A DNA stretch of 54,204 nt. It comes from Ga0077555 sp031367895 (GTDB taxonomy: Bacteria; Pseudomonadota; Alphaproteobacteria; Rhizobiales; Hyphomicrobiaceae). Shown one piece after another: positions 16,664-25,861 of this stretch; position 1 is the first letter of the stretch; the number at the start of each line of letters is the position of its first letter. Made by a program: the position numbers and the translations under genes. The notes under the pieces were generated by a model that made no database searches, had not been told where the DNA came from, and was given only the letters and a program-made list of their open reading frames with translations. Location: contig JANLQP010000141.1 in assembly GCA_031367895.1 (NCBI GenBank), forward strand, positions 1-54,204, given 5' to 3'.

Positions 16664-17767
16664 TTAGCGGGGCGTGATGCCTTTCATGTCAATCGGCAGA
16701 TGGTACGGGTCGTCTCCGAGAGCCTCGACGCGAGCCCAAAATTCCGCCCCGGAAGCCGTGCCGCCTTCCGATTTCGGTGCAGCCTGCCGAAAGATGGTCC
16801 AGGATCGGGGGTGCAGGCGGCTCGCCTCAGCGAAGTGCTGCGCAGCCTCGTCATCGCGCCCTTGGAGTTTCAGATGCTGCGCCAGGCGGAAATGGGCGTG
16901 CGCCTCGGCTGCACCGGCATCCGGCAGCCGCAAGTGCGCGCGCGACGCCGCAGCATCGAAGGCATGCTCGCTCTGCGGCCCTTTGAGCACCCAATCGCGA
17001 ATGGCTTCGACATAAACCGATTTAACGCGAGCCCGTTCTGCTATCTGCGCTGCCGTCATCTGGCCAGTCGCGCGATCCATCGCCCGGAAGGAGTCCGACT
17101 GGCCCGCATTCTCAGGCGGCCGCACGATGCGTCCTGTCTCGTCGATCCAGGTTGCCTGAGGAACATTGACCATATGATAGAGACTGGCGACGTAGTGGTC
17201 GCGGTCGATCAGGCAAGGATAGGTCGGCGCCGCCGCTTCAATCCAGGGCCGAGCCGCTTCCGGCTCGTCGAAGGCGACAGCGAGGATCGTGAAGTTCAGT
17301 CCTGCCAGCTCAGCGTAGAGTTTCTGCCACACGGGCAGATCTGTTCTACAGCCTCACCATGACGCCCAACTAACGAGCAGCACCTTCCGTCCGCGAAGGG
17401 CCTTGAGGGAATGAACCGTGCCGGCGAGATCAGGAAGCGAAAAATCGGGTGCGTCGAGTGCCTGGAGTTGCGCCGACCGCGCGGTCGCACTGGTAGCCGG
17501 CACCCACGTCTCACCCGCCGCATCGTGAGCGATCGGCAGCCCCATGTGCCGCCAGAGAGCCGCAACGTTGATGTCGCCGTCGTCCAAAAACTCGCCTGCG
17601 CGTTGCGGCGGCACGGGCACGCAGACGTCCCCCTTGCAGAACCCTTCGGGCTTCAGTGCCCATCCAGTCGTTCGCTCGGCTTCGATCGACGGAAGCCATA
17701 GGTCTTCGCCGTCGGCTCGCGCGCCGACAATGGTGAACACCGACTGCTCTGACAGGATGGTTGTCAT
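16664..17767 (-). CDS. ResA-like WAxxUGC-motif redoxin, probable selenoprotein (UGA = Sec138)
   Basis: Read through one in-frame UGA (17354-17356), the frame gives a continuous 367-aa protein. Residues 1-105 form an N-terminal part with CKGDVC. A thioredoxin fold starts near DAPDFSLPDLAG, passes the redox site WASW-U138-G-C140-R, and continues as LPVWQKLYAELAGLNFTILA and VNVPQATWIDETGRIV. A C-terminal TPR-like helical part follows (HFRLAQHLKLQGRDDEAAQH). The UGA sits exactly where this family has Cys or Sec, and no frameshift or other stop occurs. A two-tier hairpin follows the UGA. Conventional gene calling would split it into 17354-17767 and 16664-17332. Alternative: a recent TGC-to-TGA nonsense mutation. 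selABCD must exist elsewhere. Confidence 0.8.
17314..17350 (-). promoter_or_regulatory. SECIS-like hairpin just after the UGA codon
   Basis: In the mRNA, the upper stem UCUGCC/GGCAGA (6 bp) closes a CGUGU loop and begins 15 nt after UGA. A lower stem GUAGA/UCUAC (plus a U-G pair) encloses it with small internal loops (ACAGA and AAC). Bacterial SECIS elements are hairpins a similar distance downstream with GU in the apical loop, which fits. Found by eye, not by a model search. Confidence 0.6.
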
Positions 17768-17981
17768 CCAACGACTCCGTTCGATTCTGGATCAACGGGC
17801 AGACGCGATCTCTATTCGCCCTGTGACATCGGCCTACATCCGGCACCGGGGCCAATACATCCGACCCGTCGTGATGCACGTGCCGTCCGGTCCAACTGCC
17901 TCGCTATGGAGCTGGCCTGCCGCGACCTCGAAGATCTGACCCGCCTTGAAGCGGCGGGGCACGCCATCAGGGTCACCTTGT

Positions 17982-19001
17982 TCAGTTCTTCGCCTTGTCG
18001 ACCAGGGCGCCGGCCTTGATCCACGGCATCATGGCGCGCAGCTTGGTGCCGACTTCCTCGATCTGGTGGCGGTCGTTGTTGCGGCGGATCGCCTTGAACG
18101 ACGGCTGGCCGGCCTTGCACTCACGCATCCATTCGGAGGCGAAGCGGCCGGACTGGATGTCGGCCAGCACGCGCTTCATCTCGGCGCGGGTTTCGTCGGT
18201 GATGATGCGCGGACCCGAGACGTACTCGCCGAACTCGGCGGTGTTCGAGATCGAATAGTTCATGTTGGCGATGCCGCCTTCGTAGATGAGGTCGACGATC
18301 AGCTTCACTTCGTGCAGGCACTCGAAGTAGGCCATTTCAGGCGCGTAACCGGCCTCGACCAGCGTCTCGAAGCCGGCGCGGATGAGTTCGACCAAGCCGC
18401 CGCAGAGCACGACCTGCTCGCCGAAGAGATCGGTCTCGCACTCTTCCTTGAAGTTGGTCTCGATGATGCCGGCGCGGCCGCCGCCGATTGCCGAGGCGTA
18501 CGAGAGGAAAAGATCGTGGGCGTTGGAACTCTTGTCCTGGTGGATGGCGATGAGGCAGGGAACGCCGCCGCCGCGCTGATACTCCGAGCGAACCGTGTGG
18601 CCGGGGCCCTTCGGCGCGATCATGCCGACGTCGAGATCGGCGCGCGGCTCGATCAGATTGAAGTGTACGTTGAGGCCGTGCGCGAACAGCAACGCCGCAC
18701 CGTCCTTCATGTTGCCATGCAAGTGATCGCGGTAGATGTCGGCCTGCAATTCGTCCGGCGTCAGCATCATCATGACGTCGGCCCACTTGGCGGCGGCCGC
18801 CACTTCCATAACCTTGAATTTGGCAGCCTCGGCCTTCTTCGCGGAGGGCGAGCCTTTGCGCAGCGCGATCACCACGTCCTTGACGCCGCTGTCGCGCAGG
18901 TTCTGCGCATGGGCATGGCCCTGGCTGCCGTAGCCGATGATAACCACTTTCTTGCCCTTGATCAGGTTCACGTCGGCGTCACGGTCGTAATAAACGCGCA
19001 T
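17982..19001 (-). CDS. ilvC: IlvC, ketol-acid reductoisomerase
   Basis: 339-aa class I KARI; Mg2+- and NADPH-dependent isomerisation and reduction of acetolactate or acetohydroxybutyrate, second common step of valine, leucine and isoleucine synthesis. Rossmann motif GYGSQGHAHAQNLRDSG, then LLFAHGLNVHF with the catalytic His, APKGPGHTVRSEY, and the C-terminal knotted domain with ETDLFGEQVVLCGG and ISNTAEFGEYVSG. The start at 19001 (MRVYYDRDADVNLIKGK) is the family start; the frame is open far upstream into the neighbouring gene, which is a shadow. It ends the ilv block on this strand. Confidence 0.98.
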   Translation of the reverse strand: MRVYYDRDADVNLIKGKKVVIIGYGSQGHAHAQNLRDSGVKDVVIALRKGSPSAKKAEAAKFKVMEVAAAAKWADVMMMLTPDELQADIYRDHLHGNMKDGAALLFAHGLNVHFNLIEPRADLDVGMIAPKGPGHTVRSEYQRGGGVPCLIAIHQDKSSNAHDLFLSYASAIGGGRAGIIETNFKEECETDLFGEQVVLCGGLVELIRAGFETLVEAGYAPEMAYFECLHEVKLIVDLIYEGGIANMNYSISNTAEFGEYVSGPRIITDETRAEMKRVLADIQSGRFASEWMRECKAGQPSFKAIRRNNDRHQIEEVGTKLRAMMPWIKAGALVDKAKN

Positions 19002-19150
19002 GGCTTGCCCCTTGTTTACGCGGGTTGCAGTCGAGGATTTCGGCTGAAATCGAGGCCCAACGGGTAGCGGCTCGGGGGCCACGCTGCAAGGGGAAAGCGA
19101 CTGGAATAGCCGACTTCGTCTTGAGCCGCCGGCGGGCACTCGGCCAGCGC

Positions 19151-19756
19151 TCAACGCAGCAGGTCGGCAACCACCGGCCAGAGCGAGACGACGAGCATCG
19201 CCGCCATCGCCACATTCAGCCAACGCACAAGGTCCGGGCGTTGCAGCAGACGCTTCAGGCCCGCGCCGAAAATAGTCCAGCTGGCGCTCGAACCAAAACC
19301 GACGACACCGAACGTCACCGCCATGATGGCGACGCTCAGCGTGAAAGCACTCGCCGAAACGTAGGTCGTCGTCGCGCCCAGCGCCATGATCCAGGCCTTC
19401 GGGTTGATCCACTGGAAGAGCGCCGCCTCGAGCACCGTCAGCGGCCGGGCGCCGGGCGCCTCCTCCGACACCGTTCCGGCTGTTGCGATTCCCCAGGCGA
19501 GCCAGAGGAGATAGGTGATACTCGCGACGCGCAGCACATTGTAGAGGCCCGGAAACAGCGCGAACACCTGCCCAACACCGAGCCCGACGGCCAGCACCAT
19601 GAAGGCAAAGCCGAACGCCACGCCCAGCACATGTGGAACGCTGCGCGTCCAACCGAAGTTCAAGCCTGAGGCCAGCAACATCGTGTTGTTCGGCCCTGGC
19701 GTGAAGCAAGTGATCACCGCGAAGCCGACGAGACCGAGGAACAACTCGCCCGACAT
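19151..19756 (-). CDS. LysE/RhtB-family amino acid exporter
   Basis: 201-aa inner-membrane protein with about six hydrophobic segments. The first loop TPGPNNTMLLASGLNFG is the LysE-family signature, and FQWINPKAWIMALGA is a second family motif. Its ATG follows the ilvN TAA with no spacing (TAAATG), so it is translated from the ilv message. An exporter between ilvN and ilvC could relieve branched-chain amino acid overflow, but the substrate is an inference from position only. Confidence 0.9.
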   Translation of the reverse strand: MSGELFLGLVGFAVITCFTPGPNNTMLLASGLNFGWTRSVPHVLGVAFGFAFMVLAVGLGVGQVFALFPGLYNVLRVASITYLLWLAWGIATAGTVSEEAPGARPLTVLEAALFQWINPKAWIMALGATTTYVSASAFTLSVAIMAVTFGVVGFGSSASWTIFGAGLKRLLQRPDLVRWLNVAMAAMLVVSLWPVVADLLR

Positions 19757-20314
19757 TTACCCGCCCTTCAGGCCGGTTGCACCGCGCGCGATCGCAGCGA
19801 TGCCGGTGCGCGAGATCTCGACAAGCCCCAGATCTTTCATGATGGTGATGAACTGTTCGATCTTCGGCGTGCGTCCGGTGATCTCGAACACGAAATGATC
19901 CGTCGAAGCGTCGATGACATTGGCACGGAAGATTTCGGCGAGCCGCAAGGCCTCGATCCGTTTCTCGCCCTTGCCGGCGACCTTGACCAGCGCCAGCTCG
20001 CGTTCCAGGGGATCGCCAATGACGGTGAGATCAACGACCGAGTGCACCGGCACCATACGCTCGAGCTGGTGTTTGATCTGCTCGAGCACCATGGCCGTGC
20101 CCTTGGTGACGATCGTGAAGCGCGACAGGTGCGTCTCGTGCTCGGTCTCGGAAACCGTCAGACTCTCGATGTTATAGCCGCGGCCGGAAAACAGGCCGGC
20201 GATGCGCGAGAGCACGCCCGGCTCGTTGTCGACCAGGATCGACAGCGTGTGCGCGGCGATCGGGTCTTTTTTCTCTTCGAGGAAATAGGCGGAACCAGTG
20301 GCTTTTTCGGACAT
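19757..20314 (-). CDS. ilvN: IlvN/IlvH, acetolactate synthase regulatory subunit
   Basis: 185-aa small subunit of acetohydroxyacid synthase; it activates the catalytic subunit and gives valine feedback inhibition. The ACT domain reads HTLSILVDNEPGVLSRIAGL then FSGRGYNIESLTV, followed by KQLERMV-like IKHQLERMVPVHSVVDLT and the C-terminal domain RTGIAAIARG. A short charged N-terminal extension (MSEKATGSAYFLEEKKDPIA) precedes the ACT domain. Unlike the usual adjacent ilvBN pair, four genes (20562-22141) separate it from ilvB. Confidence 0.97.
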   Translation of the reverse strand: MSEKATGSAYFLEEKKDPIAAHTLSILVDNEPGVLSRIAGLFSGRGYNIESLTVSETEHETHLSRFTIVTKGTAMVLEQIKHQLERMVPVHSVVDLTVIGDPLERELALVKVAGKGEKRIEALRLAEIFRANVIDASTDHFVFEITGRTPKIEQFITIMKDLGLVEISRTGIAAIARGATGLKGG

Positions 20315-20365
20315 GGAGGTGACCTTTTGATTGTGCTTCGGCTGCCCACCAGCAGCCGCGCGTTC

Positions 20366-20406
20366 CCCCCTCTCCCCATTGGATGCACTTCAATGGGGAG
20401 AGGGGG
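20366..20406. repeat. Long perfect hairpin repeat upstream of ilvN
   Basis: CCCCCTCTCCCCATTG and its complement form a perfect 16-bp stem around the 9-nt loop GATGCACTT. The loop core and arm sequence match the smaller hairpin at 1248-1272, so this is a dispersed palindromic repeat. It lies 52 bp upstream of the ilvN start. Confidence 0.7.
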
Positions 20407-20521
20407 CGTTGTCGAAGACACGCCTCCGGCATGATGTGAGGGGCGGTGACAAGCGCTCACGTTGCGTTCGTGCCGGACGATTCAATGCGGGCTCGGCGCA
20501 AGAGGCTGCCCCTTGCCCTAA

Positions 20522-20558
20522 CCCTCCCCCCGCAAAAGCGCAGATTGCGGGGGGAGGG
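20522..20558. terminator. Strong hairpin after the GST gene
   Basis: CCCTCCCCCCGCAA and TTGCGGGGGGAGGG form a perfect 14-bp stem with a 9-nt loop (AAGCGCAGA), immediately beyond the GST stop codon on the minus strand. Structure and place suggest a terminator or transcript-end protector; it belongs to the same C/G-armed hairpin type as 20366-20406. Confidence 0.6.
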
Positions 20559-20561
20559 GGT

Positions 20562-21263
20562 TCACGGTTTGTGGAACACCTCGACGGCGGTCCAGCCTTC
20601 TTCGTAGTGCGGGATCGTCCAGGGCTCGGCGAACGCTTCGGTGCGCCATTTCACGAACGCCGGATGTGCCAGCACATCGTCCATGTAGCGCCGCGTCGCC
20701 GGCGCCACGCGGATCTGATAGGTGTCGAGGCGCGTGACGATCGGCGCGTACATGGCATCGGCCGCCGAGAAGGCGCCATAGAGAAACTTCCCGTCGCCGC
20801 CGAAGCGACGCCGCGCATCCGACCACATGCCTTCGATGCGGCGCACGTTGTCGGCCGCGTCCGACGTAAGATCGCGCGGCGCGAACCGCTTGCCCAAATT
20901 CATCGGGCACATGCTGCGCAACGCCTGGAAACCCGCATGCATTTCGTTGGAGATGGCGCGGGCGTGTGCGCGCACCTGCGGGTCTTTGGGCCACACACCT
21001 TTGTCGGGAAAGCGCTCGTGCAGGTATTCCGCGATCGCCATCGTTTCCCAGACGATCGCATCACCGTCCCCCGTGCGCGCCTCCGGCACGTCGACAAGCA
21101 CCGGCACCTTGCCGGCTGGCGAAACGTCGAGCATGCGTGCCTTGCTGTCGGGATGGTAGAGCGGGATCACCGTCTCCTTGAATGGCAGCCCGAGCGCCGT
21201 CATCAGGAACCAGGGCCTGAGCGACCACGACGAATAAAGCTTGTTGCCGATGTAGAGATGCAT
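20562..21263 (-). CDS. Glutathione S-transferase-family protein
   Basis: 233-aa two-domain GST-like protein. The N-terminal thioredoxin fold begins MHLYIGNKLYSSWSLRPWFL, where the Ser of SSWSLR is the likely glutathione-activating residue, then SPAGKVPVLVD with the cis-Pro and WETMAIAEYLHERFP for the glutathione gamma-Glu contact. The C-terminal half is all-helical (about 95-225). This N-terminus matches the YfcG-unlike 'SSWSLRPW' bacterial GST group. Natural substrate unknown. It is the first of four genes interrupting the ilvN-ilvB pair and is followed by a strong hairpin. Confidence 0.9.
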   Translation of the reverse strand: MHLYIGNKLYSSWSLRPWFLMTALGLPFKETVIPLYHPDSKARMLDVSPAGKVPVLVDVPEARTGDGDAIVWETMAIAEYLHERFPDKGVWPKDPQVRAHARAISNEMHAGFQALRSMCPMNLGKRFAPRDLTSDAADNVRRIEGMWSDARRRFGGDGKFLYGAFSAADAMYAPIVTRLDTYQIRVAPATRRYMDDVLAHPAFVKWRTEAFAEPWTIPHYEEGWTAVEVFHKP

Positions 21264-21323
21264 GGGGCTGCCCCGTTAATCGGTGCGCGAGGCACCGGAG
21301 AATGTGGAACTACGGTGTCGGGC

Positions 21324-21674
21324 TCATTCCGCATAACAAGCGATCGAGCGAACAACCTTGCCGTCGCCGCGAAACTCGAATGTTTCCGCCGCAGTTTGAC
21401 CGCGATGATTGGCGTAGTGGATCGTCAGGCAGTGATGTCCGATGAGCACGTCGATCAGCTCGAACGCGAGATCGGGTTGTGTGGCGAGGCCCTGGCCCCA
21501 GTAGGCTCTGAGCGCGTCGTGCCCGACAACACGGCCATTGCCGACGCGCTTGTGCGCGACCGGCGACAGGAACACGATCTCGGGTGCGTAGTGGTCGAGG
21601 ATGCGGTCAAGGTTATGCGCATTCCACGATTCGATCCAGTCGAGCGCGAAGGCGCGGGCGGAGGCTGGGGTCAT
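21324..21674 (-). CDS. NTF2/SnoaL-like small protein
   Basis: 116-aa single-domain protein with the SnoaL-like alpha+beta cone pattern: ALDWIESWNAHNLDRILDHY, APEIVFLSP, VVGHDALRAYWGQGL, and a final beta-rich half ending GDGKVVRSIACYAE. Such proteins are enzymes (isomerases, cyclases) or ligand-binding units; nothing in the sequence fixes which. 60 bp separate it from the GST gene downstream. Confidence 0.8.
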   Translation of the reverse strand: MTPASARAFALDWIESWNAHNLDRILDHYAPEIVFLSPVAHKRVGNGRVVGHDALRAYWGQGLATQPDLAFELIDVLIGHHCLTIHYANHRGQTAAETFEFRGDGKVVRSIACYAE

Positions 21675-21687
21675 TCGGGGCGCCTGC

Positions 21688-21924
21688 TCACCTCAGCAAC
21701 CCCGCCACACTCAAATCCTCATCCAGATCAGGCCAATGAATGCCCTCGCCATCCCCCAGTAACTCGTAGTTTTTGAGTTGCTCTCGGGTTGCCTTGGCTA
21801 ACCGCGGAAACCATTCAAGTGGAACAGCCAGCCGACGGCCATCGACCAGCCGGACAACGAGTTCGTCGGCATCGCATGAAACCTCGATCGCGAGTGGCAC
21901 TCGGTCAACTATTGATGTGGGCAT
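21688..21924 (-). CDS. DUF2442 protein, partner of DUF4160
   Basis: 78-aa DUF2442 protein. The core ADELVVRLVDGRRLAVPLEW, FPRLAKATREQLKNYEL and GEGIHWPDLDEDLSVAGLL is the family pattern almost in full. It overlaps the DUF4160 gene by 20 bp and is translated after it. The DUF4160-DUF2442 pair recurs in many genomes and has been proposed as a toxin-antitoxin-like module, but neither role is assigned here. Confidence 0.88.
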   Translation of the reverse strand: MPTSIVDRVPLAIEVSCDADELVVRLVDGRRLAVPLEWFPRLAKATREQLKNYELLGDGEGIHWPDLDEDLSVAGLLR

Positions 21925-22141
21925 TCCAAGCCTCCTGCAGCTTCAGCAGATTGTCTTCGATGTGCCGCCGGATGACATTCAACTCATGCGCGGCGAAGTT
22001 TCGCGAGCTGGCAAGCGCGACGGGGCCGAGCCAGAACTTGGCTAGTGCGCGGTCGCGCTGCACGTGGATGTGCGCTGGCTCTCCGCGCTCGTTACTGTAG
22101 AAGAAGAACCGATAAGGTCCAATTCGCAACACGACCGGCAT
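21905..22141 (-). CDS. DUF4160 protein, partner of DUF2442
   Basis: 78-aa DUF4160 protein: MPVVLRIGPYRFFFYSNERG, EPAHIHVQRDRALAKFWL and NELNVIRR-like HELNVIRRHIEDNLLKLQEAW. The EPAHIHV segment with two conserved His-flanking positions marks the family. It starts 24 bp downstream of the ilvB stop, same strand, so the pair is probably read from the ilvB message. Function unproven. Confidence 0.88.
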   Translation of the reverse strand: MPVVLRIGPYRFFFYSNERGEPAHIHVQRDRALAKFWLGPVALASSRNFAAHELNVIRRHIEDNLLKLQEAWNAHINS

Positions 22142-22165
22142 GTCGGTTTTTCCGTTGTCATGACA

Positions 22166-23941
<1,776 letters not shown>

Positions 23942-23961
23942 GTGCGGTCTCCTCGCGCGGG

Positions 23962-24057
23962 CCCGCAACGAGTGCGGGTGACGTTCATGGCCGCGGAGAA
24001 TGGATAACACGTCCTGTGCCGTCAATTAAATGTATGGATTGACGTCAAAAATTGCAA
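23962..24057 (-). promoter_or_regulatory. Possible ilvB promoter and leader hairpin
   Basis: On the minus strand TTGCAA (24052-24057), 17 nt, and TACATT (24029-24034) make a plausible sigma-70 promoter; its -35 lies in the last codons of miaA. The resulting leader of about 80 nt holds a perfect hairpin CCCGCA/TGCGGG (23962-23978) inside a 20-codon ORF (start 23988) that overlaps the ilvB start. Suggestive of attenuation, but not rich in Val, Leu or Ile codons. Confidence 0.3.
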
Positions 24058-24950
24058 CAATAGTTCAATTTTTCGACCATCCACGCAATCATTTCTCTCT
24101 TCAGCCAGGTCTCCTGCCGTTTCACGTACTGGCGAGTCTCGAGTTTGCCGGCCTGGATGGCCGTGGCGAGGTCGATTTCGCTGGCCAGATGCCGCAGCAA
24201 TGGACGGACGCCCAGCGCGCCCATGACTGGTAGCGCCGGGTCGAGGTTCAATGCCCCGAGACCGCGCACCTCGTCCAGCGCGCCTTGGCTCAGCATCTGG
24301 TCGAACCGGCGGTCGCAGCGCTCGTGCAACGCGGCGCGCGGCAGCGTCACCACAAGCCGCTCGGTCGACGCAGCGTCGAGCACCGGCTCGCCCGGAATGG
24401 CCTGCCATTCGCCGAGCGAGCGCCCGGTCGCCGCCAGCACCTCGAGCGCGCGCGTGATGCGCTGCGTATCGCCGGGCGCGAGGCGGGCGGCCATGACGTG
24501 ATCGCGGGCTCGCAACTCGGCGTGCAACTGGGGTCCGCCGAGACGCTTGGCCTCCGCCCGCCAATGGACGCGGATCTCGGCCGGGATCTCCGGGACGGGC
24601 GACAAGCCCTCAAGCAGCGCCTTGAAATACAGCCCGGTGCCGCCGACGATGATCGGCGTTTGCCCTTGTTCCCGCGCCCGCGCCAGCACCTTGCGCACGT
24701 CGGCGATCCAGCGCGCGACCGAGTAGGCCTCAGACGCGGCCACGTGGCCGTAAAGCTCGTGCGGCGCCCGGGCCTGTTCCTCCGGCGACGGACGCGCGGT
24801 CAGCACACGCAGGTCGCTATAGACCTGCATGCTGTCGGCATTGATGACGACGCCGTTCCGCTCACGCGCCAGCCGCACCGCCAGCGCGGACTTGCCCGAG
24901 GCCGTCGGCCCGGCGATCAGAATGGGGCGGTGGGTGGATGCAGAGGTCAT
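24045..24950 (-). CDS. miaA: MiaA, tRNA dimethylallyltransferase
   Basis: 301-aa enzyme that transfers dimethylallyl from DMAPP to N6 of A37 in tRNAs reading UNN codons. P-loop GPTASGKS near the N-terminus, INADSMQVYSDLRVLTARPS, GGTGLYFKALLEGL, and the C-terminal KLETRQYVKRQETWLKRE with the tRNA-binding and catalytic segment. The ATG at 24950 (MTSASTHRPILIAGPTASGK) is chosen; the frame is open upstream to 25445 without homology. Sits upstream of ilvB on the same strand, with 103 bp between. Confidence 0.96.
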   Translation of the reverse strand: MTSASTHRPILIAGPTASGKSALAVRLARERNGVVINADSMQVYSDLRVLTARPSPEEQARAPHELYGHVAASEAYSVARWIADVRKVLARAREQGQTPIIVGGTGLYFKALLEGLSPVPEIPAEIRVHWRAEAKRLGGPQLHAELRARDHVMAARLAPGDTQRITRALEVLAATGRSLGEWQAIPGEPVLDAASTERLVVTLPRAALHERCDRRFDQMLSQGALDEVRGLGALNLDPALPVMGALGVRPLLRHLASEIDLATAIQAGKLETRQYVKRQETWLKREMIAWMVEKLNYCCNF

Positions 24951-25047
24951 GGCGGGATAGTGCAGGAGCGAATGGCGAATGGGTAGTGCGGGCGCGAATG
25001 GCGCATTGGGGCAGCGAGCAGCAGGCACTCGAACATGTGAACCGTGG

Positions 25048-25076
25048 TTGACACATCGCGATAAGTCCGGTATTTT
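25048..25076 (+). promoter_or_regulatory. Sigma-70-type promoter of the HigBA-like pair
   Basis: TTGACA (25048-25053), exactly 17 nt, then TATTTT (25071-25076). The -35 is consensus and the -10 matches four of six. Expected transcription start falls at or next to the toxin ATG (25083), which would make the message leaderless. Confidence 0.6.
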
Positions 25077-25082
25077 GCGGCC

Positions 25083-25379
25083 ATGGTCGAGATCGTCGAA
25101 AGCGACGTTTTTACGGACTGATTCGCGGCGCTTCGGGACGGTCAGGCCAAGGCGCGAATCCTCGTGCGTATCCGGCGTTTGGCACTCGGTAACGCTGGCG
25201 ATGTGAAGCCGGTTGGCGCCAGCATATCCGAGATGCGGATCAACTATGGCCCAGGCTACCGAGCCTATTACCGGCAACGAGGCAAGGATCTTGTGATCCT
25301 GCTTTGTGGCGGCGACAAATCCACGCAAGCTTCCGACATATCGGCGGCAAAGAAAATTGCCGACCAATCGAAGGTCTGA
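25083..25379 (+). pseudogene. HigB/RelE-type toxin with in-frame TGA
   Basis: Reading from ATG 25083 gives MVEIVESDVFTD, then TGA (25119-25121), then FAALRDGQAKARILVRIRRL and on through GNAGDVKPVGASISEMRINYG, YRAYYRQRG and GGDKSTQASDI to a stop at 25379. The total of 98 codons is the full length of the phage-derived Gp49/HigB-like toxin family (mRNA interferases). The interrupted position is a Trp in relatives as I recall them (F-x-x-W), so TGG to TGA is the simple explanation. A GTG at 25164 could restart a truncated product lacking the N-terminal strand and helix. Probably inactive, while its antitoxin is intact. Confidence 0.7.
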
Positions 25380-25399
25380 CCAATGGAAGGAATGAACCC

Positions 25400-25729
25400 A
25401 TGAGCAACGATACAAATTCATTCCGGCGCTTTGACGCGGCAGCATATCTAACCGATGAAACGATGATTGCCGACTACCTGAACGCTGCCGCCGAGGAAAA
25501 CGATCCAGCGCTCATGGCGTTGGCGCTCGGCGACGTCGCCAAGGCTCGCAACATGAGCCAATTGGCGCGTGATGCCGGGCTTAGTCGCGAAGGGCTTTAC
25601 AAGGCATTGTCGGAAGACGGAAATCCTAGCCTCGCAACCGCAATGAAGGTCGCGGCGGCACTTGGATTTCACCTCGCGTTCCGCCCGATCGTGATCGCCG
25701 AAAAGACCGGAACCTCAACTTCGCAATAG
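25400..25729 (+). CDS. HigA-like addiction-module antidote protein
   Basis: 109-aa antitoxin of the 'putative addiction module antidote' family. N-terminal FRRFDAAAYLTDETMIADYL and NAAAEENDPALMALALGDVAKA bind toxin in relatives; the helix-turn-helix MSQLARDAGLSREGLYKALS, then NPSLATAMKVAAALGFHLAF, is an Xre-like DNA-binding domain. It starts 20 bp after the toxin stop, with GGAAGGAA upstream of ATG 25400. It likely represses the promoter at 25048 with or without toxin. The frame carries no damage, unlike the toxin. Confidence 0.9.
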   Translation: MSNDTNSFRRFDAAAYLTDETMIADYLNAAAEENDPALMALALGDVAKARNMSQLARDAGLSREGLYKALSEDGNPSLATAMKVAAALGFHLAFRPIVIAEKTGTSTSQ

Positions 25730-25825
25730 GATCGACAGCGACTGTGCTTGGCGAAACCAGATTGCCGGACCCCGCCAACGCAGGCGAGGCGTGGTCTGGC
25801 AATTTGCGAGCCCCGCGCGTGGCGC

Positions 25826-25860
25826 GGCGCAATACGCGAAGACGCTATTGCGCCCTACGG
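25826..25860 (+). repeat. REP element (copy 1)
   Basis: GGCGCAATA and TATTGCGCC form a perfect 9-bp inverted repeat, followed by CTACGG. It is the same sequence family as the elements around the RAYT gene (26840, 27470, 27565). It lies between the convergent higA-like and hydrolase genes, where it may also end transcription. Confidence 0.75.
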
Positions 25861-25861
25861 G

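Noticed and set aside
25083..25379. Second selenoprotein candidate from the in-frame UGA in the HigB-like toxin
   Set aside because: The expected residue is Trp, not Cys, no partner Cys is near, and I see no hairpin like that after 17354.
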